Of a DNA stretch of 64,000 nt, positions 1 through 10,506 are shown one piece after another. How positions within the stretch are numbered: the first letter of the stretch is position 1; every line of letters begins with the position of its first letter. A program made the translations under genes and the position numbers. A model generated the notes under the pieces. It made no database searches. It was not told the origin of the DNA and was given only the letters and a program-made list of their open reading frames with translations. Source of the stretch: Elusimicrobiota bacterium (lineage in GTDB: Bacteria; Elusimicrobiota; Elusimicrobia; UBA1565; UBA9628); assembly GCA_023213235.1 (NCBI GenBank), contig CP096137.1:1437587-1501586 (forward strand), written 5' to 3'.

Positions 1-1
1 C

Positions 2-1525
<1,524 letters not shown>

Positions 1526-1546
1526 GCTCCGCCCCCGGAAACACGA

Positions 1547-1572
1547 GACCCCGGGGCTTTCGCCTCGGGGTC
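1547..1572. terminator. Intergenic GC hairpin (terminator-like)
   Basis: A 10-bp stem (one G-T wobble) lies 22 bases after the kinase stop codon. On the minus strand its loop contains GAAA, a stable tetraloop. There is no clear T-tract on the plus strand, so it may act as a weak or factor-assisted terminator. It directly precedes the conserved loop motif at 1577-1601. Confidence 0.5.
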
Positions 1573-1576
1573 GGGT

Positions 1577-1601
1577 CCCGACATTTCTGGTCTCGGGTTC
1601 G
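1577..1601. repeat. Conserved stem-loop motif, copy A
   Basis: A 5-bp stem (CCCGA/TCGGG) encloses an 11-base loop CATTTCTGGTC, followed by GTTCG. A second copy at 33158-33182 has the same loop with one change and a compensatory change in the stem (CCTGA/TCAGG). Both copies sit beside a GAAA-loop hairpin. The nature is unknown: an RNA element, a transposon-end remnant or a tRNA-flank repeat are all possible. Confidence 0.45.
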
Positions 1602-1712
1602 GTGACGACATGATAACGGACGCGCGTCTTCCCGGCCATGACGGCCGCGTCACGAACGCGCGACGATAAAAAACGCGACGCGCCGGATATGGGTCCCCGG
1701 CGGCGGCGGGGC

Positions 1713-1718
1713 TACACT
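1713..1718 (+). promoter_or_regulatory. -10 box of a leaderless promoter
   Basis: TACACT preceded by GC lies exactly 6 bases before the ATG at 1725. Transcription would begin at or next to the start codon. The same arrangement recurs upstream of many genes in this window. Confidence 0.6.
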
Positions 1719-1724
1719 GGGGGC

Positions 1725-1928
1725 ATGGACATCAGACCGAAGATCAAGGACATCGACGACCGCAAGCCCGAGGGAGGGCGCACGCGCCCGACCGACGAGC
1801 CGCTCGACGAGGGCGCCGGCAAGTCCTTCCGCGACACCCAGCCCGAGGGCTTCAAGGACAACGCGCGGCACTCCATCGACGCCGCCGCGACCGACCCCGA
1901 CGTGGATGACACCAAGGGCGGGGAATAA
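1725..1928 (+). CDS. Small hydrophilic protein of unknown function
   Basis: A 67-residue protein, very rich in Asp, Glu, Lys, Gly and Pro with no hydrophobic core, so probably intrinsically disordered. I chose the ATG at 1725 because a -10 box lies 6 bases upstream; a longer frame from 1638 would start inside the promoter region. The stop is 3 bases before the next gene, so it is likely co-transcribed with the dehydratase and OsmC genes. I do not recognise a family. Disordered acidic proteins of this type are sometimes stress-related, but nothing here proves that. Confidence 0.6.
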   Translation: MDIRPKIKDIDDRKPEGGRTRPTDEPLDEGAGKSFRDTQPEGFKDNARHSIDAAATDPDVDDTKGGE

Positions 1929-1931
1929 GGC

Positions 1932-2252
1932 ATGATCAAGGCCGTGGAGACCATCGGACCGAAGGAGGCGCGCGAGCGCCTGACCGCCCTGAAGGGCTGG
2001 ACGCTCCAGGGCAAGGCCCTGCGGCTCGAGCTCGCCCTGCGCGACTTCCCGGCGGCGATCGCCTTCATCCACGAGGTCGCCCAGCTCGCGGAGTCCGCCG
2101 ACCATCACCCCGATCTGCACCTGACGGGCTACCGGAACCTCGCGATCGAGCTGACCAGCCACGACGCGGGCGGCCTCACTCCGCGCGACTTCGCGCTCGC
2201 GGCGGAGATCGACGATTTGCCGCGACAGCTGAAAAAGGAGAAGCGAAGATGA
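1932..2252 (+). CDS. phhB: 4a-hydroxytetrahydrobiopterin (pterin-4a-carbinolamine) dehydratase
   Basis: A 106-residue protein matching the usual length of the PCD/DCoH family. It holds the diagnostic motif around residues 57-61 (ADHHPDL), whose His residues form the active site that dehydrates 4a-hydroxytetrahydropterin to quinonoid dihydropterin, and the family pattern of an acidic helix (FIHEVAQLAE) before it. It acts in the cytoplasm, in pterin recycling for aromatic amino-acid hydroxylases or in molybdopterin-related roles. No hydroxylase gene is seen here, so its physiological partner is unclear. It overlaps the OsmC start by 4 bases (ATGA). Confidence 0.9.
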   Translation: MIKAVETIGPKEARERLTALKGWTLQGKALRLELALRDFPAAIAFIHEVAQLAESADHHPDLHLTGYRNLAIELTSHDAGGLTPRDFALAAEIDDLPRQLKKEKRR

Positions 2253-2680
2253 AGCGAAGCGCCTCGGCGGAATGGAACGGCGGGCTCAAGGACGGAAAGG
2301 GCTCGATCACGACGGACAGCGGCGTGCTCTCGGGGACGCGCTACGGCTTCACGACCCGCTTCGGCGAGGAGAAGGGGACCAACCCCGAGGAGCTCATCGC
2401 CGCGGCCCACGCCGGCTGCTTCTCCATGGCGCTGTCGGGCAAGCTCGCCGAGGCGTCGCTGACGGCCGAGCGCATCGCGACGAAGGCCGAGGTCAGCCTC
2501 GAGAAGCTCGACGCGGGCTGGACCGTGACGGCGGTGCACCTCACGGTGAAGGCCAAGATCCCCGGCGCGTCGGCCGAGGCGTTCAAGGCCGCGGCGGAGA
2601 AGGCCGAGAAGGGCTGCCCGATCTCGCGGCTGCTGGGCGCCGCGGCCAAGATCACGATGGACGCCGCGCTCGAGCCTTAA
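2249..2680 (+). CDS. OsmC-family peroxiredoxin
   Basis: A 143-residue protein with the OsmC/Ohr fold signature: the first reactive cysteine at residue 57 (AAHAGCFSMAL) and the second at about residue 123 (KGCPISRLL). These two thiols reduce organic hydroperoxides in the cytoplasm, usually with dihydrolipoamide or a related thiol as reductant. N-terminal features (trp-containing strand, GTNPEELIAAAHAGCF) fit OsmC rather than Ohr. Its ATG overlaps the stop of the dehydratase gene, so the two are translationally coupled. The 3' end overlaps the convergent kinase gene by 4 bases. Confidence 0.92.
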   Translation: MKRSASAEWNGGLKDGKGSITTDSGVLSGTRYGFTTRFGEEKGTNPEELIAAAHAGCFSMALSGKLAEASLTAERIATKAEVSLEKLDAGWTVTAVHLTVKAKIPGASAEAFKAAAEKAEKGCPISRLLGAAAKITMDAALEP

Positions 2681-5370
2681 GCCGCGTCGAGCGCCGCCCG
2701 CACGCGGGCCGCGAGATCCTCGGCCGTGAACGGCTTGGGCAGGATGTCGGTCGTGTCGTCGAGTATGCACATGCCTTCGAACGTGTCGTCGGTGTAGCCG
2801 GACACGAAGAGCACGGGCAGGCCGGGGCGCTCCGCGCCGGCCTCGCGCGCGAGGTCCCAGCCGCTCATCACCGGCATGACCATGTCGGTCATCAGCAGCT
2901 CGACCTTCGCTCCCGCGGGGGAGCGTAACAGCGCGAGCCCTTGCGCCCCGTCGGCCGCCGCGAGGACCTCATAACCCAAAGAGCGGAGGATGCGGGCCGC
3001 CAGCCGGCGCACCGGCTCCTCGTCTTCCACGATGAGGACCGTCTCCCCGCCCTTGGCCGCGCTCCGCCGCGGCGAGGGCGCATCGCGGTCCGGGGCCGCC
3101 TCGACGCAGGGCAGCAGGATGCGGAACGTCGTGCCGGCGTTCTCGCGGCTCACGCACCGGATCTCGCCGCCGCTCTGCTTGACGACGCCGTAGACGGTGG
3201 CCAGGCCGAGCCCCGTCCCCTTGCCCTTCTCTTTGGTGGTGTAGAACGGCTCGAAGAGGTGGCTCTTGACCTCCGGCGTCATCCCCGTGCCCGTGTCCGC
3301 CACGCTCAAGACGACGTAGCGGCCCGCGGGCACGCCCTCGCGCCGCGCCTGCGCGGCGTCGAGCGAGGCGGCCTCGGTGCGGATCGTGATGCGGCCGCCC
3401 TTCGGCATCGCGTCCCGGGCGTTGACGACCAGATTCATCAGGAGCTGCTCGAGCTGTCCGGGATCGGCCTTCAGCGACGCGTCCGCCGCGCCGGGCTCGA
3501 TCCGGAGCTCGACGTGCTCGCCGATGATGCGCCCGAGCATCTTGGACAGGCCGGCGATCACCTCGTCGAGGGAGAGAATCCGGGGCGAGGTCACCTGGCG
3601 GCGGGAGAAGGCCAGGAGCTGCTGCGTCAGGTTCGCCGCGCGCAAGCCGGACTGGCGGATCTCCTCGACGTCGTCGCGCAGCGGGCTGTCCTTCGGCAGC
3701 GCCGCGATCGTCATCTCGGAAAGGCCCAGGATCGCGGTGAGGATGTTGTTGAAGTCGTGCGCCACGCCGCCGGCCAGCCGGCCCATGGCCTCCATCTTCT
3801 GCGCCTGCCGCAGCATGCTCTCCGTCTCGGCGAGGCGGCGCGCCCCTTCCACCTTGTCGGTGATGTCCTTGACGATGCCGAGGAGTTTGGAGCGGCCGTC
3901 GGCCTTGTCGACGACGAGCTCCGCGCGCGTGGTGACCCAGCGCTGGACGCCGTCCGGGCGGATGATGCGGTGCTCGCAGTTGAACGAGCCGCGCTCTCCG
4001 ATCGCGTGGGCCCGGGAGGAGGCGACGAGGGCGCGATCGTCCGGATGGACGAGCTCCATGAAGTCGGAGGCGGCGAGTCGCTTGTCCGGGGGCACCCCCA
4101 GGATGCGCCGGCACTCCTTGGACCAGACCATGTCCTCGCCCTCGTCGAGCGGGTTGATCCAGCTGCCGATGTTGGCCACCTCCTGTGCCTTCTCGAGGAA
4201 CTCCTGGCTGCGCAGGAGGGCGGCCTCGGCCAGAATCTCCTTCGTGACGTCCTGCGCCACGCCCGTGAGCTGCTGGACGACGTCGGCCTCGTCTTTCACG
4301 GGGAAAGCCCGGTCGCGGATCCAACGGATTTCGCCGTCGGGCCGCTTGATCCGGTAGGTCACGTCGTAGGCGCCGGCGATCTGCCGCGGGTGCGCCGCGA
4401 GGACCCTCGCGCGGTCCTCCGGGACGATCGCCTCGATCCAATTCCTGGGATCCCGGTAGAGGCTCTCGCAGGTCCGCCCCCAGATCGACTCATAGGCGGG
4501 GCTGACGTAGACCATCGTCTTCTGCTCGACGTCGGTCATCCAGAAGACCTGGCTGATGCTCTCCGCCATCCGCTTGAAGCGGCTGTTCGAGTCCTCGACC
4601 AGCCGCCGGGCCACCACGCGGTCGGTCACGTCCTGGCACGTGCCGACGGCGACGGTCCCGCCGTCCCGGATATGCCAGCGCTCCTCGAGCACCTTCAGCC
4701 GGCCGTCGCGGAGGACGATGCGGTGCTCGATCGCGTGCCGCCCCGGGACGCCGCGGGAGGCCAGGAACGCCGCGTCGACGCGTTCGCGGTCCTCCGGGTG
4801 AACGAGCGCGAGGAAGGCCGCGTGCGTAGGCTGGAAGGCGGCCGCGTCGGTCTCGAAGATGCGATGCGTTTCGTCGGACCAGAGCACGTTCATGGTGTCC
4901 AGGTCCGTCTCCCAGCTGCCGACCTTGGCGACGGACTGCGCCTCGACGAGGCGCGCGCGCTCGCGCGCGAGGTGCCCCGCCGACAGCTGACGCTCGATGG
5001 CGTGGCGGATGACGCGGGAGACGGCCTCCGCCGCGGGCTCGCCCTTGACGAGATAGTCCTGGGCGCCCTCCTGGACCGCGCGGACGCCCGTGTCCTCCCC
5101 GTCGAGCCCGGTGAGGATGACGACCGGAACCGCGGGGAAGGCCGCGCGCAGCCGCAGGAAGGTGTCGATGCCCCGCGAGTCCGGCAAGGTCAGGTCGAGC
5201 AGGACCGCGTCATGCGGCGAGGCCTTGAGCGCGGCGAGGGCCTCGTCGAGGCGGGCGGCGCGCGTGACGGCGAAACGGGTGAGCTTCGACTGGGACAGAG
5301 TCTCCTGGATCAGGCGCGCGTCGCCCGGATTGTCCTCGACGAGGAGCAGCGCGACGTGCTGGGGGCTCAT
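2677..5370 (-). CDS. Hybrid histidine kinase, REC-PAS-PAS-PAS-HisKA-HATPase-REC
   Basis: An 897-residue cytoplasmic sensor with no membrane segment. Order: receiver domain (1-120, Asp in AVLLDLTLP), three PAS domains (about 150-255, 265-385, 390-510), HisKA (H-box GGVAHDFNN near 535), HATPase (NARDAM, GKGTGLGLATVYG) and a second receiver (about 775-895, Asp in LLMTDMVMP). The N-terminal receiver suggests it is switched by another kinase and relays the phosphate internally. It starts 11 bases downstream of the response-regulator stop at 5381, so the two probably share an mRNA with the kinase gene at 5824-6921. Signals are unknown. Confidence 0.93.
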   Translation of the reverse strand: MSPQHVALLLVEDNPGDARLIQETLSQSKLTRFAVTRAARLDEALAALKASPHDAVLLDLTLPDSRGIDTFLRLRAAFPAVPVVILTGLDGEDTGVRAVQEGAQDYLVKGEPAAEAVSRVIRHAIERQLSAGHLARERARLVEAQSVAKVGSWETDLDTMNVLWSDETHRIFETDAAAFQPTHAAFLALVHPEDRERVDAAFLASRGVPGRHAIEHRIVLRDGRLKVLEERWHIRDGGTVAVGTCQDVTDRVVARRLVEDSNSRFKRMAESISQVFWMTDVEQKTMVYVSPAYESIWGRTCESLYRDPRNWIEAIVPEDRARVLAAHPRQIAGAYDVTYRIKRPDGEIRWIRDRAFPVKDEADVVQQLTGVAQDVTKEILAEAALLRSQEFLEKAQEVANIGSWINPLDEGEDMVWSKECRRILGVPPDKRLAASDFMELVHPDDRALVASSRAHAIGERGSFNCEHRIIRPDGVQRWVTTRAELVVDKADGRSKLLGIVKDITDKVEGARRLAETESMLRQAQKMEAMGRLAGGVAHDFNNILTAILGLSEMTIAALPKDSPLRDDVEEIRQSGLRAANLTQQLLAFSRRQVTSPRILSLDEVIAGLSKMLGRIIGEHVELRIEPGAADASLKADPGQLEQLLMNLVVNARDAMPKGGRITIRTEAASLDAAQARREGVPAGRYVVLSVADTGTGMTPEVKSHLFEPFYTTKEKGKGTGLGLATVYGVVKQSGGEIRCVSRENAGTTFRILLPCVEAAPDRDAPSPRRSAAKGGETVLIVEDEEPVRRLAARILRSLGYEVLAAADGAQGLALLRSPAGAKVELLMTDMVMPVMSGWDLAREAGAERPGLPVLFVSGYTDDTFEGMCILDDTTDILPKPFTAEDLAARVRAALDAA

Positions 5371-5380
5371 GACTCGGTCC

Positions 5381-5827
5381 TCACTCCTTGGGCAGTCTCA
5401 CGACGGTGAACCAGAAGTCCTCGATCGACTTCACGACCTTGATGAAGCCGTCGAGCTCGACGGGCTTGGAGATGTAGCAGTTGGCGTGGAGGTCGTAGCT
5501 CTGGAGGATGTCCTCCTCCGCCTTCGAGGTCGTCAGCACGACGACGGGGATCGAGCGAAGGGCGGCGTCGTTCTTGATCAGCCCCAGGAGCTCCCGGCCG
5601 CCCATGCGCGGCAGGTTCAAGTCGAGCAGGATGAGGTCGGGCCGCGCGGCGCCGGCGGCGGCTCCCTCCCGGCGCAGGTGGGCCAGGGCCGCGGCCCCGT
5701 CGCCCGCGACGGAGAGGTTGTTGTGGATCTTCGCGTCCTTGAGCGTCTCCCGGGTCAGGCGCACGTCGCCGGGGTTGTCCTCCACGAGCAGGATCTCGAT
5801 GGGCTGCGGCGCGGCGGCGGTCGTCAT
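5381..5827 (-). CDS. Single-domain response regulator (CheY/Rcp1-like)
   Basis: A 148-residue receiver domain only: acidic pocket EDN near residue 16, phospho-acceptor Asp69 (LILLDLNLP), Thr/Ser switch ([11 protein letters not shown]) and conserved Lys in CYISKPVE. This type is the usual partner of Cph1-like kinases and acts by protein-protein contact, not by DNA binding. The ATG at 5827 overlaps the stop of the upstream kinase gene (ATGA), which marks the pair as cognate. A longer open frame upstream in the same phase is only the shadow of the kinase gene. Confidence 0.93.
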   Translation of the reverse strand: MTTAAAPQPIEILLVEDNPGDVRLTRETLKDAKIHNNLSVAGDGAAALAHLRREGAAAGAARPDLILLDLNLPRMGGRELLGLIKNDAALRSIPVVVLTTSKAEEDILQSYDLHANCYISKPVELDGFIKVVKSIEDFWFTVVRLPKE

Positions 5828-6921
5828 TGGGAGGCTCCCTGCGGCACTGTGAACTGGAACACGGCGCCGCCCGAGGCGCCCGCTTCGATCCAGATGCGCC
5901 CGCCGTGGCGGTGGACGATCTTGCGGCACAGCGCGAGGCCGATGCCGCTGCCGGGCACGTCGACCCCGTGGAGGCGCTCGAAGATGATGAAGACCTTGTC
6001 GAAGTACCGGGGGTCGATGCCGATGCCGTTGTCCTCGACGCGGAAGCGCCAGAGCGCGCCCTCGCGCGCGGCGGACACCTTGACGACGGGCGGGCGCGCG
6101 GACCGGAACTTCAGCGCGTTGCCGACGAGGTTCTGGAACAGCTGGACGAGCTGGGAGTAGTCGACGGCGACCGCGGGCAGCGGCCCCGCCTCGACGGTCC
6201 CGCCGGCTTCCTCGAGCGCGGCGGCCAGGGCGCGGAGCGCGTCGGAGAGCGCCTCGCCCGCGGAGGCGGCCGGGGCGGGACCGGCGGAGCGGTCGAGGCG
6301 CGAGTAGGCCAGCAGATCGCTGATGAGCCGCTGCATGCGCTTGGCGCCGTCGACCGCGAAGCCGATGAACTCGTCGGCCTCGGGGCCGAGCTTGCCCTGG
6401 TAGCGCTTGGCGAGCAGCTGGGTGTAGCTGACGACCATGCGCAGCGGCTCCTGGAGGTCGTGGGAGGCCGCGTAGGCGAACTCCTCGAGGTCCCGGTTGG
6501 AGCGCGCGAGCTCCTCGGACTGCCGGCGCAGGAGCTCGGCGGCCTCGCGGCGCTCGGTCTCGTCCTCGATGGCGAGCAGGATCAGGGGCGCGCGGCCCTC
6601 GGGCTGGCGCAGCGGGCGGGCGTTGAGCGCCATCGCCCGGCGGCCGAGGCGGGGGTACACGCGCTCGACGACGAGGTCCTCGAAGGGGGCTTCGTCGGCC
6701 AGGACCTTCCTCAGCGCGGCGAGCAGGCCCGCGTCGTCCCACTGGCCGTCGCCGAGGGCGGCCAGTTCGCGGCCGACGGCCTCCTCCGGCGCCGTCTTGA
6801 ACACGCGGCGGAAGGCCCCGTTGACCCGGACGACGCGCAGGCCCGAGTCGAGCAGGACCAGCGGCTCGCGCACGGTGTCGATGATGGCCTCGGCGGTCGA
6901 CTCCAGCCGCTGGTCGTTCAC
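5824..6921 (-). CDS. PAS histidine kinase, partner of the 5381 regulator
   Basis: A 365-residue cytoplasmic kinase: one PAS domain (about 1-125), a short coiled linker, HisKA with H-box SHDLQEP (His154) and a HATPase domain ([20 protein letters not shown]). The start is a GTG at 6921, chosen because a TACAAT -10 box is 6 bases upstream and the PAS domain begins at once. SHDLQEP and the C-terminal [15 protein letters not shown] are typical of bacteriophytochrome-type kinases, but there is no bilin-binding GAF/PHY module, so a light role is not implied. Confidence 0.93.
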   Translation of the reverse strand: MNDQRLESTAEAIIDTVREPLVLLDSGLRVVRVNGAFRRVFKTAPEEAVGRELAALGDGQWDDAGLLAALRKVLADEAPFEDLVVERVYPRLGRRAMALNARPLRQPEGRAPLILLAIEDETERREAAELLRRQSEELARSNRDLEEFAYAASHDLQEPLRMVVSYTQLLAKRYQGKLGPEADEFIGFAVDGAKRMQRLISDLLAYSRLDRSAGPAPAASAGEALSDALRALAAALEEAGGTVEAGPLPAVAVDYSQLVQLFQNLVGNALKFRSARPPVVKVSAAREGALWRFRVEDNGIGIDPRYFDKVFIIFERLHGVDVPGSGIGLALCRKIVHRHGGRIWIEAGASGGAVFQFTVPQGASQ

Positions 6922-6927
6922 CCCGCT

Positions 6928-6933
6928 ATTGTA
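6928..6933 (-). promoter_or_regulatory. -10 box of a leaderless promoter
   Basis: TACAAT on the minus strand lies exactly 6 bases upstream of the GTG start at 6921. It probably drives the kinase-regulator-hybrid kinase cluster down to 2677. Confidence 0.65.
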
Positions 6934-6998
6934 GCCCTCGCTCGGTCCGAGCGAGTCCGCAACCCCGCAGGGGCCGCTCCGTAATACTGCGTACGGCG

Positions 6999-7658
6999 CT
7001 AACGAAGCTTGACGAGCCCGGCGGACAGGGCGTACCTCGTGAGGCCCGCCGTCGTGCGGACGTCGAGCTTGCGCATGAGGCGCTGGCGGTGGGTCTCGAC
7101 GGTGCGCACGCCGATCTTCAGGCGCGCGGCGATCTCCCGGCTGCGCAGGCCCTCGGCGACGAGCACGAGCACCTCGCGCTCCCGGGCGGTCAGGCCCGCG
7201 GCGTCGTCGTCCTTGACCCGCCCGCCGGCGACCACGACCTCGTCGAGCAGCGCCCGGCTGGCGGCGTCGCTGAAATGCGAGCGTCCCCGGAAAACGGTCT
7301 CGATGGCCTTGCTCAGCTCGTCGAGGGGCGCGTCCTTCTGGACGTAGCCCTTGGCGCCGGCGGCGACGGCCTGGCGGACGTAAACGCTGTCCTCGTGCAT
7401 GCTCAGGATGATCACGCGGCACGCGGGAACGGATTTCCGGATCCGCCGCGCGGCGTCGAGGCCGCCGAGCTTCGGCATGTCGACGTCGAGGAGGACGATG
7501 TCGGGCTTGAGCGCCAGCGCCAGCCGCACGGCCTGCTCGCCGTCGGCGGCCTCGGCGACGACGCGGATGCCGGGGTGCCGGGCCAGCTGGGCTTGGACGC
7601 CGAGGCGCACCAGGGGATGATCGTCGGCCAGCAGGACGCGTATGGGACGGGCGGTCAT
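6999..7658 (-). CDS. NarL/FixJ-family response regulator
   Basis: A 219-residue transcription factor: receiver domain (1-120; phospho-acceptor Asp58 in IVLLDVDMP, Lys in GYVQKDAP) and a LuxR-type helix-turn-helix near the C-terminus (LTAREREVLVLVAEG, SREIAARLKI, VETHRQRLMRKL). Phosphorylation by the NarX-like kinase encoded just upstream should control its DNA binding. The start at 7658 overlaps the kinase stop (ATGA). Target promoters are unknown. Confidence 0.95.
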   Translation of the reverse strand: MTARPIRVLLADDHPLVRLGVQAQLARHPGIRVVAEAADGEQAVRLALALKPDIVLLDVDMPKLGGLDAARRIRKSVPACRVIILSMHEDSVYVRQAVAAGAKGYVQKDAPLDELSKAIETVFRGRSHFSDAASRALLDEVVVAGGRVKDDDAAGLTAREREVLVLVAEGLRSREIAARLKIGVRTVETHRQRLMRKLDVRTTAGLTRYALSAGLVKLR

Positions 7659-9051
7659 GGGGTGGGCATGATGACGAGCACGCGGGTGCCGGCGCCGGGC
7701 CGGCTGTGGATCTCGCAGCGGCCGCCGAGGAACTGCGCGCGCTCCTGGATGTTCTTGAGGCCCGAGCCGGACATCGCCACGGTGAACCCCTTGCCGTCGT
7801 CGCGCACGCTCAGCAGTATGTTCGGTCCCCGGCGCAGGGCCTGGACCTCGACGCGCCGGGCCCCCGCGTGCCGGGCGGCGTTCGTGAGGGCCTCCTGAGT
7901 GATGCGGTACAGCATGAGCTCGGTCTCCTCGTCGAGCGCGGCCGGCAGGCGCGCGGCGTCGAGGCTGATCCGGGCGCCGGTCGCGCGCCGGAAGTCCGCG
8001 CAGGCGCCCGCCAGCGCGGCCTTGAGGCCGAATTCGTCGAGCGCAGCCGGGCGCAGGTTCTGCGAGATGCGGCGCACCTCCTGGATGGTCGAGTCGAGCA
8101 CGGCCCGGGCTTCGGCGAGGACCGGGCGCGGCGAGCCCCCGGCCGCCAGCCGCTCTTCGGCGTCCTGGACGCGGTGCTTCGCCGCGGCGAGCAGCTGATT
8201 GACGCCGTCGTGCAGTTCCCGCGCGATCCGCCGCCGCTCGGCCTCCTCGGCGCGCACGATGCTGCGGGAGAGTCCGACGGCCTCGGCGGCGCGGTCGCCG
8301 GCCGTCGTGTCGCGGGTCACCCGGGCGAAGCCGCGCAGGACGCCGGCGGCGTCGCGCGCGGGCGTGACCACGACCTCGGCCGGAAAGCGCGACCCGTCCT
8401 TGCGCACGATCTGGCAACGCTCCTCGGCGCGTCCGAACCGGAGCGCCCGGCGCAGTAAACGGGCCGGCAGGCCGCGCCGGACGTCGGCCGGCGTGTGGAA
8501 CAGGCTGCAGTGCCGCCCGAACACCTCGCCCTCCTCGTAGCCCTTGAGGCGGCGCGCGCCCTCGTGCCAGCTCCAGATGCGGCCGCCCGGATCGAGCATG
8601 AGGAAGGAGTAGTCCTTCGCGGCGTCGACTAGAAGGCGCAGGCGCGCCTCCGCGGCGAGAAGGTCGCGCGACTCCTTGTTCTGGGCGGTCACGTCGCGGA
8701 CGATCGCCAGCGCCGCCTTGCGGCCGCGGTACGAGAGGAAATGTGTGTTGATGACGGCGTCGAAGGGCGTGCCGTCGCTTCTTTGATGCGTGAAGCGGGC
8801 CTCTTTAAACGTTCGCCGGCGGCCGGTGAGCCGCCGACGCGCGCGCGCCGCCTCTGCGGGGGGCGGATGTCGAAGACCGTCATCGTGCGCAGGCGACGGA
8901 GGGGATAGCCGTACTGCCGGACGGCCGCGGCGTTGGCGTCGAGAATGCGGAAATTCAGGCGATCCCAGATGAGGATGGGCTGGGGGTGCTGCCGGAAGAC
9001 CTCGTGATAAGCGTCCGCCGACGTCGCCGGCGCCGCTCGTGTTGCGCGCAT
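7655..9051 (-). CDS. PAS-PAS-HisKA_3 sensor kinase (NarX-like), frameshifted
   Basis: The C-terminal part (7655-8692) has a PAS domain, the HisKA_3 H-box RRRIARELHDGVNQLL and a small HATPase domain, the pattern of NarX/DesK-type kinases that phosphorylate NarL regulators. The N-terminal part (to the ATG at 9051) begins another PAS domain (HPQPILIWDRLNFRILDAN) but leaves frame at the G-run 8858-8863. Adding one base there gives a continuous PAS domain that reads FDIRPPAEAARAR into RFTHQRSDGTPFDAV and joins the GTG at 8692. I therefore treat it as one gene with a probable consensus error. A palindrome TTACGTAA at 9060-9067 lies just upstream. Confidence 0.85.
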
Positions 9052-9093
9052 TACATACCTTACGTAATATGCGAGTTTCGCGCCTCCGTATTT

Positions 9094-9671
9094 TTACGGA
9101 ACGATCGCCTTCTCGTTCGGCGGCTCGAAGAGGAAGCCCGCCAGGTAGGGCGAGGACTTGCCGGCGGCCGAGAGGCGCAGCACCCGGTCGCGGAAGGCCT
9201 GCGCGTCGGCGACGCCCCTCTTCTCGGTGACGAGGTCGTCGGCCAGGTTGAGCAGCAGGAAGTTTTCGCGCTCGTCGAGCGCGGAGGCCGTGAGCTCGTT
9301 GGTGTCGGGGTTCGGCGCCACGCGCTCGTCGAAGCGGGGCAGGTCGCCGAGCTTGGCCGGGGAACGCGGTAGCCGATCGTCTGCTCGAGCGGGCGCGGGC
9401 CGTCGCGGCGCACGACGATCTTTTCCCAGGAGCCGCGCCGGATCCACGCCATCGAGCGGTCGTCCCAGCGGTCGGGCGAGCCGTAGCGCGTGATCATCGC
9501 GCGCGCGACGCCCTGCGGGACCTCGGGCCAGGCCAGCACGGCGTCGAGCGCGTGGCGCGTGGAGTGCTCGCGCTCGCGGGTCTCCGGCGGATGGGCCTCG
9601 AAGGGCGTCTGGGGCAGGCGGGCGACGGCGGGCGCGGCGAGGAGCAGCGCGGCGTAGGCGAAAGGCTTCAT
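9094..9671 (-). CDS. Secreted protein of unknown function, frameshifted
   Basis: The protein opens with a signal peptide (MKPFAYAALLLAAPAVA, then RLPQ) and continues through RYGSPDRWDDRSMAWIRRG, then leaves frame at the G-run 9359-9362. With one extra base it reads on through AKLGDLPRFDERVAPN and ends at the stop at 9094, giving about 192 residues. It seems to be exported to the periplasm. I do not recognise a family. The neighbour is a parvulin isomerase, which often helps fold exported proteins, but a link is only a guess. Confidence 0.7.
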
Positions 9672-9697
9672 GGTTTCTCCCGGGAGGCGGCGGCTAC

Positions 9698-9703
9698 ATT
9701 CTA
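9698..9703 (-). promoter_or_regulatory. -10 box upstream of the secreted-protein gene
   Basis: TAGAAT on the minus strand, 26 bases before the ATG at 9671, with a purine-rich stretch (GGGAG) in between. This is a conventional leader, unlike the leaderless starts elsewhere. Confidence 0.45.
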
Positions 9704-9745
9704 GCCGCCCCCGGGAGGGAGCCCATAGACGCCCCGTAACGCTTT

Positions 9746-10024
9746 TTAAGCGCGCTTGGTGATCTCGATGAGGTGGTAGCCGAACTGCGTCTTGACCGGG
9801 CCCTGCACGGTGTTGACCGGGGCGGAGAAGACGACGGTGTCGAACTCGGGGACCATCTGGCCGGGGCCGAACTCGCCGAGGTCGCCGCCGGAGCGGCCGG
9901 AGGGGCACTGCGAGTGCTTCTTCGCGAGGTCGGCGAAGCTGGCGCCGCCCTCGATGTCCTTCTTCAGCTTGCTGCACTCCTGCTCGGTCTTGACGAGGAT
10001 GTGGCGCGCCTGGGCTCTGGGCAT
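9746..10024 (-). CDS. ppiC: Parvulin-type peptidyl-prolyl cis-trans isomerase
   Basis: A 92-residue single rotamase domain of the PpiC size class without a signal peptide, so cytoplasmic. Family motifs are clear: [47 protein letters not shown] and QFGYHLIEI. It speeds cis-trans isomerisation of X-Pro bonds. A ribosome-binding site (AAAGGAGA) is 6 bases before the ATG and a TAGAAT -10 box is at 10049-10054. The stop is followed by a short gap before the next minus-strand promoter. Confidence 0.95.
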   Translation of the reverse strand: MPRAQARHILVKTEQECSKLKKDIEGGASFADLAKKHSQCPSGRSGGDLGEFGPGQMVPEFDTVVFSAPVNTVQGPVKTQFGYHLIEITKRA

Positions 10025-10057
10025 GGGAATCTCCTTTGGGTCGACGAGATTCTAGCG

Positions 10058-10342
10058 TTAGTCGCGGACGACTTTCCAGCCCATGAGGGCCGCGCTGCGC
10101 GAGTAGCCTTCGAGGAAGGACTGCGCGTCGCCGGGCGGCAGAGCGTACTCGACGCAGTGATAGGCGACCTCGTCGTTCTCCTTCCAGTGGGCGGCGGCCT
10201 TCGGCGGCCGCTTCTTGAAGTCCTTGACCAGCCGGTCGAGGAGATACGCGGTGGTGCCCGCGTAGATTTCCTTGCGCGTGAGGTTCGACGCCTCGAAAAC
10301 TGTGACGAGGACGCCGGCACGGTTCTTTTCTCGAGGGAGCAT
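10058..10342 (-). CDS. Conserved-looking small protein of unknown function
   Basis: A 94-residue soluble protein of mixed alpha/beta composition. The middle carries TRKEIYAGTTAYLLDRL and HWKENDEVAYHCVEYA, and it ends in GWKVVRD. There is no signal peptide or membrane segment. The phrase IYAGTT is faintly like a GIY-YIG start, but the catalytic Arg and Glu pattern is not evident, so I do not assign it. It has its own TATACT box 7 bases upstream. It is read in the same direction as ppiC and may run into it. Confidence 0.65.
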   Translation of the reverse strand: MLPREKNRAGVLVTVFEASNLTRKEIYAGTTAYLLDRLVKDFKKRPPKAAAHWKENDEVAYHCVEYALPPGDAQSFLEGYSRSAALMGWKVVRD

Positions 10343-10349
10343 GATCGCA

Positions 10350-10355
10350 AGTATA
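10350..10355 (-). promoter_or_regulatory. -10 box of a leaderless promoter
   Basis: TATACT on the minus strand, 7 bases upstream of the ATG at 10342. Confidence 0.6.
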
Positions 10356-10477
10356 CGGCGACGTCACGGATTTGTCTGTGGAGGACTCGCGCCGGGAGGG
10401 TGAACCTTTTGTGACGGTCGAGAAGGGGAGGCAAAACCGTCACCGGACGGCGACGGCGCCCGGCGGGGGCGCGGGGG

Positions 10478-10483
10478 TATACT
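10478..10483 (+). promoter_or_regulatory. -10 box for the DUF1328 gene
   Basis: TATACT followed by a 23-base leader with a strong ribosome-binding site (AAGGAGGG) before the ATG at 10507. Confidence 0.6.
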
Positions 10484-10506
10484 GGGGGCAGCCGCAAGGA
10501 GGGATT

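Noticed and set aside
2941-5409. Long plus-strand open frames opposite the hybrid kinase and similar antisense frames elsewhere
   Set aside because: They are Arg/Ala/Pro-rich shadows caused by high G+C content; the opposite strand encodes clear kinase domains.
5824-6921. Bacteriophytochrome
   Set aside because: The kinase module is of that type, but the bilin-binding PAS-GAF-PHY region is absent.
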